A stretch of DNA of 40,263 nucleotides from Flavobacteriaceae bacterium (lineage in GTDB: Bacteria; Bacteroidota; Bacteroidia; Flavobacteriales; Flavobacteriaceae), in the NCBI GenBank assembly GCA_026709415.1, contig JAPOSZ010000019.1, forward strand, positions 1-40,263. Direction: 5' to 3'. Made by a program: the position numbers and the translations under genes. The notes beneath the pieces are model-generated. The model worked only from the letters and a program-made list of their open reading frames with translations, made no database searches and was not told where the DNA came from. Shown piece after piece: positions 17,271-25,578 of this stretch (within the stretch, counting starts at the first letter, position 1; every line of letters starts with the position of its first letter).

Positions 17271-18055
17271 GTGGCGTCTAAATAATCTGGAATACCATCC
17301 TCGTCAGAGTCATCAGGGACCCCATCCAAATCCCTATCGTATTCGTCTTTACTCAGTACCCCATCGCCATCGTGATCTGTCTCTTTTAAAGTATAAAGCG
17401 ATACCTGAAACACAAGGGGTGAATATTCTGGTATTCCTGGAGAAGAATTCGAATAGTATCCCAATCCGGACGGAAAGAAAAAAATACCTTGACCAAAATC
17501 GAAAAATTCGACTGTATTATCCTCATTGATTTTATAATCTCCTGTCTTCAACAAGGAGATCCCCTCACCAAATCCTCTTATCACCCTTGTTAAATCCATC
17601 CATATGGGGGTTAATCTTGTATCAAACTGTGAACGTGTCAAGAGTTCACCCTTGTATGCAACAAAAGCTGAATCAACGATATGTGGATTTGAACCGACAC
17701 CTTCTCGTAGAATTATGTAATAATAATCGTAGATGATTTCTTGATTATTCCGATGACGATATTGGATCTTTTTACTTTGCACTTGGTCGATTAAGGGAGT
17801 TTTAGTCGCATTTTCTCCCATAATGGTATCAATCTTAACGGAAAGATTAAAATTTTGGGAGTCATCGACAAAATCTTCATAATTGTAGAAGTGGGTATTC
17901 AAATACTTTTCTAGCGCTAATTGATCGGCTATAATTTGCTCGGCAGGATCTCGAGGTGGTTCGACTTTATTCTCTTTTTTACAACCAATCGTAAAAATTG
18001 AAACCAAAATCAGACTAAAAATCAATTTGAATTTTAGAGTCATTTTTATTCCCAA
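17267..18055 (-). CDS. FKBP-type peptidyl-prolyl isomerase lipoprotein with calcium-binding tail
   Basis: This 262-residue protein has a lipoprotein signal ending FTIGC; an alternative start at the second Met (18043) fits equally well. The middle matches FKBP isomerases: DSAFVAYKGELL, a WMDLTRVIRGFGEGISLLK substrate-pocket segment, FFFPSGLGYYS and PLVFQVSLYTL. The C-terminus of about 35 residues is packed with Asp: DHDGDGVLSKDEYDRDLDGV and DEDGIPDYLDAT. These are EF-hand or thrombospondin type 3-like calcium sites. It should be a membrane-anchored foldase facing the periplasm, resembling the gliding-associated FKBP lipoproteins in general type. It converges with the beta-barrel gene, overlapping by four bases. 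Confidence 0.86.
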   Translation of the reverse strand: MGIKMTLKFKLIFSLILVSIFTIGCKKENKVEPPRDPAEQIIADQLALEKYLNTHFYNYEDFVDDSQNFNLSVKIDTIMGENATKTPLIDQVQSKKIQYRHRNNQEIIYDYYYIILREGVGSNPHIVDSAFVAYKGELLTRSQFDTRLTPIWMDLTRVIRGFGEGISLLKTGDYKINEDNTVEFFDFGQGIFFFPSGLGYYSNSSPGIPEYSPLVFQVSLYTLKETDHDGDGVLSKDEYDRDLDGVPDDSDEDGIPDYLDAT

Positions 18056-18069
18056 AATATTTTCGCAAG

Positions 18070-18089
18070 GTACGATAATCGTACTTTTG
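18070..18089 (+). promoter_or_regulatory. Promoter with an overlapping perfect palindrome
   Basis: The -7 match TACTTTTG lies at 18082-18089. Overlapping it at 18070-18084 is a perfect palindrome, gtacgat-a-atcgtac (two seven-base arms with one central base). This is a typical operator placement for a dimeric repressor. It lies about 25 bases upstream of the S4-protein GTG start and close to the divergent FKBP start. Confidence 0.45.
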
Positions 18090-18114
18090 TAGTGCTATTT
18101 TAGCGATGTAAAAC

Positions 18115-18480
18115 GTGAGAATCGATCAGTTTTTATGGTATGTCCGAATCTTTAAAACCAGATCATTGGCTACCATTCAATGTAAAAAAGGATTAGTAAA
18201 AGTCAATAGCATCAAAGTGAGACCTTCCTTTAAAATCTCGCCAACTGATAGATTAGAAATTAGGAAAAACCAATTTTGGCATACCTTCCAAGTGTTAGAT
18301 TTTCCAACTCATAGAGTGAGTGCCAAAATGGTAGGACTATATTATAATTACTTAAGTGGTAATGACGATCTCCAGACCATGAAGTCGATTAAGCTCATTC
18401 CATCACCTTTACGCCGAAAAGGGGCCGGTCGGCCAACCAAAAAAGAAAGAAGAAAAATCGATTCGATAATCGAAAATTAA
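18115..18480 (+). CDS. hslR: S4-domain RNA-binding protein, Hsp15 (HslR)-like
   Basis: This 121-residue protein begins at GTG 18115 with MRIDQFLWYVRIFKTRSLAT. This is the S4 RNA-binding fold of the Hsp15 family, followed by CKKGLVKVNSIKVRPSFKI. The C-terminal tail is strongly basic (PSPLRRKGAGRPTKKERRKI). Hsp15 binds the free 50S subunit carrying a stalled nascent chain and helps recycle it. It is the first gene of a short plus-strand pair with the PyrR-like gene, separated by 24 bases. Just upstream is a promoter with a perfect palindrome. Confidence 0.86.
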   Translation: MRIDQFLWYVRIFKTRSLATIQCKKGLVKVNSIKVRPSFKISPTDRLEIRKNQFWHTFQVLDFPTHRVSAKMVGLYYNYLSGNDDLQTMKSIKLIPSPLRRKGAGRPTKKERRKIDSIIEN

Positions 18481-18504
18481 AATTCCAAGTATGCGACTTT
18501 AAAA

Positions 18505-19008
18505 ATGAGTGATCCTAAAGTTAAAATCAAAAATTTATCTGAAATAAAAGCCATAACGAAACGAATTGCTTGGCAAATCTTTGAAGAACACTATCAAGAT
18601 AAAAAGATCTTTCTAGTAGGCATAGCCCCTAAAGGCGTCAAATTTGCCAAGATGATTCAAGATTTTCTAAATATCATTTCTGACATACAAATTGATTTTA
18701 TCGAGTTAGAATTAGATAAAGTAAACCCGGCTCATTCTGTTAAAATCATTCCGGAACAATATGATATCAATTCACACCCTATTGTTCTTATTGATGATGT
18801 TCTCAATTCAGGTAAAACAATGATTTATGCGGTTGGGTATTTCCTTAAAGACAGTCCTTCAAAAATAAAGACGGCCGTTTTGGTCAATAGAAGTCACGGT
18901 GAATTTCCTGTTAAGGTAGATTTTAAAGGTCTTTCTTTATCCACCACTTCCCAAGAACACATTGAGGTGTTTTTTGAAGGAAAAACCAGCGGTATTTATC
19001 TCAAATAG
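18505..19008 (+). CDS. pyrR: PyrR-like phosphoribosyltransferase
   Basis: This 167-residue type I phosphoribosyltransferase contains the PRPP-binding motif VLIDDVLNSGKTMIYAV. The N-terminal half, from ITKRIAWQIFEEHYQDKKIF to GIAPKGVKFAKMI, and the later LVNRSHGEFPVKVDFKG match the PyrR family. PyrR proteins regulate or salvage pyrimidines (uracil phosphoribosyltransferase activity and, in some bacteria, RNA attenuation). In Bacteroidota the RNA-binding role is not established. No pyrimidine genes adjoin it here. It is followed by the decayed ATPase on the opposite strand. Confidence 0.82.
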   Translation: MSDPKVKIKNLSEIKAITKRIAWQIFEEHYQDKKIFLVGIAPKGVKFAKMIQDFLNIISDIQIDFIELELDKVNPAHSVKIIPEQYDINSHPIVLIDDVLNSGKTMIYAVGYFLKDSPSKIKTAVLVNRSHGEFPVKVDFKGLSLSTTSQEHIEVFFEGKTSGIYLK

Positions 19009-19126
19009 TCGACATAAAACATCTAAGAATTATCGGACTTTCAATATTTCTCATCACCAATTTTTTAGATTTTCAATCAATCGAAAGATACTTGATAGAA
19101 TCCAAATCCTCCCTTTCTTTTCTTTT

Positions 19127-20235
19127 TTAATCCTCAACTTTGACTTTCCAATCTCCTGATACCAACCAATGATGCATCGAGGGGATTGGAATCATATAAC
19201 TTCCACCTGAAACACGATGAAAGAGGCCTTCTTCATTTGCTGTTTCAAATAACTTTTCAGATTTTTCTAATGTTAGTTTCTTTTGAAAAGAATCAATGAT
19301 GTTTTGTCGCCTCATTAAAAGTTTTGAGTTGTGTTTATCTAAGACATCATCTAAGATTTCGATCTCTTCAATGTCAAAAGGGGTCAATCTCTCTTCCTAG
19401 TACTGAAAGCGTTTCCGCTTTCCATCATTCAACACTTCGTCTAATCCTTGTCCTGTCAATGGTTTGACATTAATTCCTGGTGGCCTATGTTGTAAATAGT
19501 TCGATGCGGAATGCCCATAAGCAGAAATATGTTGAGGCCAGCCATTTGTTTGTTCACTGATTTTATGAACCCATAAATGGTATTCTATCGTTTGATCCAA
19601 GCCACCACCATTGTATATAAAGTCTCGAATAATGTTTTTTTTAGATGCCATATCTAATGCCTCCAAATCAAACACACAATCATCATCGAACTTTGAAACT
19701 CCTAATTCTTAAAAAATGTTTTTAGTTCATCCTAAACCAACGGTTTATCAAATCCCCCATTATGAAGTTCATCTAATACTTTCTCAACCTTATTCCGTAT
19801 TTCAAAACTGGCATGTGATACTTTTTTCAAATGTTGCGCTTCATCCAAAACTAACAACAACGGTTTTTTCCCAGAATAAAGAGTTTTAATAACCGATTTT
19901 TCGTTCAGTGAAAAATTGGCTTCAACACCAAGAACACGCATTCCAGCCTTTCCTTTGAAACTATCCAATTTGATGAACCCTTCTCTATTTAAATATCTTT
20001 TTAGTTGTTCCACATCCCATAATCCATCGGGCTTTATTTTGACAACATCCCAATCCCTTTCCTGAGCAATTTATTTGCATTTTTCAAGCAACGCTGTTTT
20101 GCCAACACCCGGTGAACCTTGAACTAAAAAGGATGTTCCGACTCCTCTACTTCTTGTTTTTTTCAAAGCATTCTTGAAAAAAGCTTGTTCTTTTTCTCTA
20201 CCATGAAAATATTCTGCTTTACCTCGTGAAAACAT
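19127..20235 (-). pseudogene. Decayed AAA-type ATPase, copy 1
   Basis: From ATG 20235 the minus strand encodes a P-loop ATPase: a start like KAEYFHGREKEQAFFKNAL, Walker A GSPGVGKTAL, Walker B LLLVLDEAQHLKK, and a C-terminal region ending YMIPIPSMHHWL. The frame is broken by TAA after KCK in the Walker A region, TAG in KPLV, a frameshift near 19680-19710 and TAG after KRFQY near 19397, so it is a pseudogene. It is clearly related to the gene at 23055-24287, which shares YFHGR, GVGKTAL, DEAQ, a GWPQHI/QWPHHI patch and PIPSM. The family is unknown to me. The layout (ATPase plus likely C-terminal winged helix) recalls STAND- or Cdc6-like regulators. Confidence 0.8.
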
Positions 20236-20261
20236 AATACCAAGTTTACGACGGCTCTGCC

Positions 20262-20798
20262 TCAGACAGAAATTAATTTTTGATTGATTTCTGAAACAAT
20301 TTTTTTGACTGTTTTGAATTCCGTATCAATTATAAAATCTGCCTGATTGTAGTAATGAACTCTTTCTAAAAGATGCTTGCCTATAAAATCCTGTAGTTTT
20401 TCAATCGAATTGATTTCACTCGGAATCAATGGTCTCGTGATACGGTTTTTAAATAGTCTTTGAGAAAGTTCTCGCACACTAGTTCTCAGATAAAAACTAG
20501 TTACCTTTTGATTTTCAGATAACAATTGAAGATTTTGTCCATACACTGGAGTGCCACCCCCTAGACTCAAGACAAGGGACTGTTTAGATTTTAGGATGTT
20601 TTCTAAATAAAAACTTTCGAGTTTTCTGAATTGAAGATGGCTTTGTTTTATCAAATCGATGACGGTAACATTTTCTTTGCTTTCAATGTAACGATCTAAA
20701 TCAATGAATTCAGTTTTTATTTCACTAGCCAACCGTTTTCCAACGGTTGATTTTCCTGAACCCATGTAACCCATCAGAGCACAAATCATATGATTCAT
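20262..20798 (-). CDS. aroK: Shikimate kinase
   Basis: This 178-residue protein has the shikimate kinase P-loop (ALMGYMGSGKSTVGKRLA), the substrate-binding FIDLDRYIE, a FRKLE motif, the VLSLGGGTPV motif and an LID-type arginine stretch (NRITRPL). It phosphorylates shikimate at O3 in aromatic amino-acid synthesis. Length and motifs are normal. It stands alone between the decayed ATPase downstream and tRNA-Lys upstream, so it appears to be an ancestral gene left within a mobile-gene-rich interval. Divergent promoters are expected in the 218 bases between it and the tRNA. Confidence 0.95.
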   Translation of the reverse strand: MNHMICALMGYMGSGKSTVGKRLASEIKTEFIDLDRYIESKENVTVIDLIKQSHLQFRKLESFYLENILKSKQSLVLSLGGGTPVYGQNLQLLSENQKVTSFYLRTSVRELSQRLFKNRITRPLIPSEINSIEKLQDFIGKHLLERVHYYNQADFIIDTEFKTVKKIVSEINQKLISV

Positions 20799-20942
20799 TG
20801 GTCACAAACGATTAAAACATAAAACATCCAAGTGGGATTTTATTCTTTTAAAAATAACAGATATTCGTTCATTTTGCAAAAAACTGTTTCAGCACTTGAG
20901 GTACAAAACATCATTTCATGAAACTTGATTTTCTAGAATCCT

Positions 20943-20968
20943 TGACCCTTTTTATTTTCTTACTTTTG
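20943..20968 (+). promoter_or_regulatory. Candidate tRNA-Lys promoter
   Basis: TTG at 20943-20945 and TACTTTTG at 20961-20968 are separated by 15 bases, slightly shorter than the usual Bacteroidota spacing. The predicted start is about 45 bases upstream of the mature tRNA, as expected for a 5' leader removed by RNase P. Confidence 0.5.
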
Positions 20969-21016
20969 CAAACCATTTTTAGCAAAATCGATTTTCCATT
21001 GTTTTTGCTAATCGCA

Positions 21017-21089
21017 GACTTGGTAGCTCAGCTGGTAGAGCATCTCCCTTTTAAGGAGAGGGTCCTGGGTTCGAGACCCAGCCAAGTCA
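21017..21089 (+). tRNA. tRNA-Lys (UUU)
   Basis: The 73-base sequence folds as a cloverleaf. Acceptor arms gacttgg and ccaagtc pair perfectly. The D arm is agctcagctggtagagc, the anticodon stem is tctcc/ggaga with loop ctttaa-type ctTTTaa giving anticodon UUU, and the T arm is ctggg-ttcgaga-cccag. The discriminator base is A and the CCA end is not encoded. It sits at the edge of the region rich in broken mobile genes. tRNA genes are common integration sites, but I found no repeated copy of its 3' end nearby. Confidence 0.97.
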
Positions 21090-21329
21090 CAATCCATTTC
21101 TCCTATTGTTTCTCATAAAAGCGAATTCGTAGGTTTTGACACTGTTTTATTTGATCGTCAAACTTTAACCCATCAACAGATAACAAGAGATCTTTGCACT
21201 AGAATTTCGACTTTTCGCTAAGGTAGAGGATTGAATCAAAAAAATCTTCTTTTTATTTGACGTATTGTTTTCATCGTTTTATTTTTTTACGTTGTGATTG
21301 TCGCACTAAATGGTTGAACTTGTAATTTT

Positions 21330-22115
21330 TTAATTTTCAGTTTGTAATAGTAACTCCAATGGCGTCAATGCATTTTCTAGTCGTTCTTCACTAACACGAC
21401 AATACGCCGAATTGATTTCACTTCCTATGTATTGTCTTTCCATTTTTTTGGCGACAACCGCGGTGGTTCCCGTTCCTAAAAATGGATCGTATATGATGTC
21501 GTTTGGTTGCGTGAAATTTTGAAGAATGGTTTCCACCAATTTTTCAGGAAATGTAGCTCCATGAGATTTCGGTGATTTATAGTCTCTTTTGATTTGCCAA
21601 ATATCCGAAAGGGTTCCTCTGTTGAAATGGGCATATCGGTACTGTCGACTGATTGGATAATCGTTTTCAAAAACCAGTATCAATTCGGATCTTCGATTGA
21701 TGACTTTTTCTTGCATTGATGGTTGAGCCACTCCTTTATCCCAAATAATGATGTCTTTTAAGTACTCATTGAAATCGCCTATCATCTTGAAAACGGATCT
21801 TTTACTCCCCGTAACAATCTATACATTGTAAAAAATAACCTTAGAGACCCTCAGTAACTCTGTCAATACTTTGGTGTGAAAAGCATTGTACTCTTCAATG
21901 GGCATATTGTCAGCAAATCCATGGTATTTCGTGCTGAATTCTTTAACAATTTGTCTCGAACAATACTTCCCATCACGAATGCGAAGGTTCATGTTGTAAG
22001 GAGGAGAGGTGATGATACAATCGAGAAAGTTTGATGGTATTCGACTCAGTGTTTTTAAGCAGTCTTCATTATAAATCTTATTAACCGTTACTATTTCTTT
22101 AGTTTTGGCTTCCAT
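21330..22115 (-). pseudogene. DNA methyltransferase, amino (N4-cytosine type), interrupted by one stop
   Basis: The minus-strand frame from ATG 22115 to 21330 is continuous except for a single TAG at 21816-21818 after VIFYNV. Before the stop are CIITSPPYNMNLRIRDGKY (motif IV, SPPY) and after it IIIWDKG, SHGATFPEKLVETIL and DPFLGTGTTAVVAKKMERQY (motif I). Motif IV precedes motif I, so it is a beta-class methylase. SPPY favours N4-cytosine methylation. The lesion looks like CAG to TAG. Without suppression only the first 98 residues would be made, and no activity is expected. It is divergent from an MvaI/BcnI-like endonuclease relic, forming a dead type II pair. Confidence 0.82.
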
Positions 22116-22128
22116 ACAGACAAAGATA
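22100..22128. promoter_or_regulatory. Overlapping divergent promoters of the methylase and endonuclease
   Basis: On the plus strand TAGTTTTG (22100-22107) fits the -7 box for the endonuclease. On the minus strand TATCTTTG (22128-22121) fits the -7 box for the methylase, with a TTG 23 bases further upstream. Both predicted starts fall near 22113-22115. RNA polymerase bound at one site would cover the other. Confidence 0.4.
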
Positions 22129-22130
22129 CA

Positions 22131-22875
22131 ATGGAATTAGCAAAAATTATTCAAGAAATCCATCGAATCAGGGCGTTGGGATTCGTGCCAAACACGGCTA
22201 CTGAAAAGAATATCGATGGAGCCATTGGTCGAACGTTTGAAGATTTGTTGGGCGTACAAGAAAATAATTTAAGAGATCCTGATTTTCTTGGTTTTGAAGT
22301 CAAAACACAACGACAACTCACCAAGAGTGCCATTTCTCTTTTTACGCGTGCACCGAATAATCCCAATCGTGCGATGCGTCTTCTCCGAGATACTTTTGGT
22401 GACTACCGAGATGAACGTTTTCCAGCCAAGAAGAAATTATTCGCATCGATTTTTGCCAATCGATGGGGTGATGTTTATGAAATTAATAAAAATGAAATTG
22501 GACATTAATTCATCAGAAAGACGCATTGAGTTACTAATCAAAAGAAATCACGACCTATTCGAAATACCCGTCTATTGGAATTTTGATGATATTGAGAATG
22601 GACTTCAAAAGATTGACAAGTTAATGGTGATCAAATCGGATGTGAAAGAAACGGATTCTAATTGGTACTTCAAGTTCACTGAGTGTAGAGTATATCTACA
22701 GGTGGAAATGGAAAAGTTTCTCAAAGCCTTAACGGATGGCTTCATACAGTTTGACATTCGATTGGAGATATACAGATCTGGAGAAAATGAAGGCAAATAC
22801 CACAACCATGGAGGCGGGTTTAGAATAAAATCAAGAGATTTATATCGCTTATATCGAAATGTGACAACGGTATAG
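22131..22875 (+). pseudogene. MvaI/BcnI-like type II restriction endonuclease, frameshifted
   Basis: From ATG 22131 the first frame reads GAIGRTFEDLLGVQENNLRD, then PDFLGFEVKTQRQ and SAISLFTRAP. This is the core of the MvaI/BcnI restriction endonuclease family, with an E-x-K catalytic pair. The frame ends at TAA 22506-22508. The other part of the protein (KLDINSSERRIELL to FRIKSRDLYRLYRNV) continues in another frame to 22875. A single indel between about 22475 and 22500 explains the break. The start lies 15 bases from the divergent methylase start, and both partners carry inactivating lesions. MvaI and BcnI cut CCWGG and CCSGG; the target here cannot be inferred. Confidence 0.78.
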
Positions 22876-22989
22876 ATGCCTTTTTACTTTTTCAAAATAT
22901 TTTTTTTTGATTTTATTTCCGAAGTTGTTTTTGATACGCCTGTTTAAAGTATGAACCATTTCAAACCAATGCGTTTTTTGGGAATTATA

Positions 22990-22997
22990 TACCTTTG
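22990..22997 (+). promoter_or_regulatory. Candidate -7 element upstream of ATPase copy 2
   Basis: TACCTTTG matches TAnnTTTG and lies 57 bases before ATG 23055. No -33 TTG at normal spacing is visible, so support is moderate. Confidence 0.35.
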
Positions 22998-23054
22998 TAA
23001 CCACCTATCTTTATGACATAAAAGGTCATCATTCAATTCCAAAAAATCAAATCA

Positions 23055-24287
23055 ATGAAGTCAAAAGAACTTAATGTCATTGATGATTGAGGCCCTGCTA
23101 AATATTTTCATGGAAGGAAACAGGAAATTAATTTCTTTAAACATTCTTTAGAGCAATCTCAAAAGAGAGGACTTGCTAAATCGATACTCATTCAAGGGCC
23201 TCCGGGTGTTGGTAAAACGGCTTTAATTGATGAGTTTAAAAAAAAATTAACTAACATTTGGCGAGTGGTTGAATTAAACACCATCATCGACTTAGCCAAT
23301 CCGATTCAATGTGCTCATTTATTAATAGGGCGAAAAAAGTTTCAAAAAAAAGCTAAAGAAATCGGCTTGGATCTTAAAGTTCTAAAAGGAAAAATAGAGT
23401 ATGAAAAAACAGAAGAGACCATATCGGAGATCATCTCTCTCATTGATACACCAACTCTTTTGATTTTAGATGAAGCCCAAATGGCGGAAATTCAATTAAC
23501 CAAAGGGAGTGATCCATGGCGTCAAGTATCTGTCATATTAAACGGCCTTCATAATTTGAAAAACGAACATGGATTTGTTTGTTTATTTGGTGGGCTAAGT
23601 AATACGCAAAACATTTTTCACGACTTTAAAATTTCAAGATTTTATACCAACGCCATCATTGATTTACAACGTATTGACCAATCATCCGAAAAAGCGATCT
23701 TAAAAGATTATATCGTTCAAGAAGCCTATGTGGATCCTCATCATCCTGATTTAGATCATTGGCTTGATCAATTATCAAAAGAGACCCTCCAATGGCCACA
23801 TCATATCGTCTGTTATGCGGAAACGGCTTCAAAAATGCTTAAAAAGCATAACGGCGTTTTGTCGGATCATGTATTAGGCACGATTTTGGGAAAAGGATTG
23901 GCTTTAAAAAATGATTATTATCAGCGTCGGTTCTATAAAATCAGTCCTCGAATGCGATGTTTTATTTATCATGCGATCTTTGAAAATGAAATGAACCCCA
24001 ACACCATTGACGTGGATACTGTATTAGATGATTTTGAATTGAATCCGTATATTAAAGAACCTAAAAAAACATGGAATGACTTGGTGAGTCGAGGGATTGT
24101 TCAAGTTCAAGGGAATGGTTTTTACCAAATCCCTATTCCATCCATGAGAACATGGATGATTGGGCAATATCAAGCATATTGTCAAACCATATCATTAAAA
24201 CCCAGCATGAAAATACAACGGATGTTTGATACATTAACATCATCAAAAACAAAAGATTTGAATTCGGAAATAAAACCAACGGGTTGA
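23055..24287 (+). pseudogene. AAA-type ATPase, copy 2, with an early in-frame TGA
   Basis: From ATG 23055 the frame runs to TGA 24285-24287 with one interruption, TGA at 23088-23090 (codon 12). After it come AKYFHGRKQEINFF, Walker A GPPGVGKTALIDEF, Walker B TLLILDEAQMAEI, a sensor-like VCLFGGLSNTQNIF, LQWPHHIVCY and a C-terminal region ending FYQIPIPSMRTWM. No ATG, GTG or TTG start precedes Walker A after the stop. Only a Walker-A-less protein from GTG 23265 (340 residues) could otherwise be made. Other genes here use TGA as a normal stop, so recoding is not supported. The rest of the frame is intact, so inactivation is recent. It is related to the decayed copy at 19127-20235. Confidence 0.8.
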
Positions 24288-24369
24288 AATAAGTTAATGA
24301 AATGGCGGCTGGTGGTTACGAAGGTATATAATTCCCCGTTTTTTTAATCCCCGTCAAGGAAGGAGCCAA

Positions 24370-25430
24370 ACAGTCACCCAGTCGTTTTTCCATCAAGTCT
24401 ATGATATCATAATTGACAATCCATAGAAGCTTTACTCGTCGAAAACTATAAGTCAGGCAAAAAAACGAGCCCAAAAAGTTGATCGTCCATAATTTTATTG
24501 AAAATGCAGTTGATTTCGGTGTGGTTCCACCTCTCGGATGTTCGGACCGAAGACTTCATTAAAGATAGCATTGGCTTCACGGCTTCTTGTGATTTGGACA
24601 TGGAAGATATCGTTCCCTATAATAGCACCTTGTCTCGTTTCCGTTCAGAGTTGATCGCCAAAAAGCGCTATCAAAGCACCATGGATGAAGTCCATCGACA
24701 ATAGACCAAGAAAGAAGTGATCATTCAGGGAACGGCGGTGGTCGATACAGGTATCACAGCGAGTCTTTTTTCGCCAAAAAACCAACCCAAGAAACTCGTT
24801 CCAGACCGAAAAAAAAGGGAGTGTGAAGAGCCAGAGCTTCAAACCGAAGGTAGCTACCATGAGGAACCACAATAAGGCCGTCCCAACGAAGACCATTGGT
24901 TCAAGAAGAGAAAAAAGACCTAATGATCGTTACAAGTAGCACATCGCCACCACCAAAAAAGGCTTGATTTGAGAGGTGCATACCGTTGCCAATGGACATG
25001 ACCGTCAAGGCCTATAGCTCTTGATGGAAAACCTATCCGCGGGGAACGAAAACGAGTCTCGGGGGATCAAGGCAACCCATTAGAAAAAAACGATCAATTA
25101 CTGGAGCCAATAGGGAGTGGCCCTTTGGTGGGGAAAAAAGCTATCACCACAAACCCTTGACAGACAAATAGAAACAGCGAAACAAAGCCATCAGTAAAAA
25201 ACGTTGGGTGATCGAACAGACCCTTGGCGGTTTGGCTCGTTGGTTCAATGGTCAGGAGACAAAATTCAAAAAACTGGAGAAAGTCCATAACCAACATATC
25301 ATGGAGTCCATAGTTTACCGTTTAAAGAGAGCGCCAGGCATGGTGGCTTTTATGCCCAGCCTAAAAAGGAATATCAAAGGAAAATCAGCTTCTAAAAGTC
25401 ATTATCAACTCAAAAATGACAAAATATGAA
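24370..25430 (+). pseudogene. Shredded IS5-family transposase
   Basis: Plus-strand fragments in shifting frames follow an IS5-type transposase from N- to C-terminus: ALLVENYKSGKKTSPKS, LISVWFHLSDVRTEDFIKDS, NSTLSRFRSELIAKKRY, VVDTGITASLFSPKNQPKK, KPLTDRQ-like remnants, and the C-terminal RWVIEQTLGGLARWFNG and NQHIMESIVYRLKRAPGMV. Many stops and frameshifts occur, so it is long dead. I could not identify terminal inverted repeats. The segment is more GC-rich than its surroundings. Between 24288 and 24370, and from 25430 to 25578, I see no other gene. Confidence 0.75.
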
Positions 25431-25578
25431 GCCAAAATATCCAAAAAAAAAGGGTATGGTGATTTTTCGAAGGAAATCAACACTGAATCAGTGGATCCAC
25501 TTTGGCTGAAAAAGAAAAAATAGTTTCCTCGTAGCATCCAATCTTTTTGATTTTGCACTATTCAATGATCTATAGAAT

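Noticed and set aside
20918-21118. Frame overlapping tRNA-Lys as a small protein
   Set aside because: It runs through the tRNA promoter and the tRNA itself and has no protein-like features.
23088-23090. TGA in ATPase copy 2 read as selenocysteine or as a reassigned codon
   Set aside because: TGA ends several intact genes here (tgt, the RimK fusion, this gene itself), and no SECIS-like hairpin or catalytic cysteine context is visible.
21017-25560. tRNA-Lys as the attachment site of an integrated island
   Set aside because: No integrase and no repeat of the tRNA 3' end were found downstream within the window.
24288-25578. Terminal inverted repeats and target duplication for the IS5-type relic
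   Set aside because: I searched both flanks by eye and found no matching ends; they are probably eroded.
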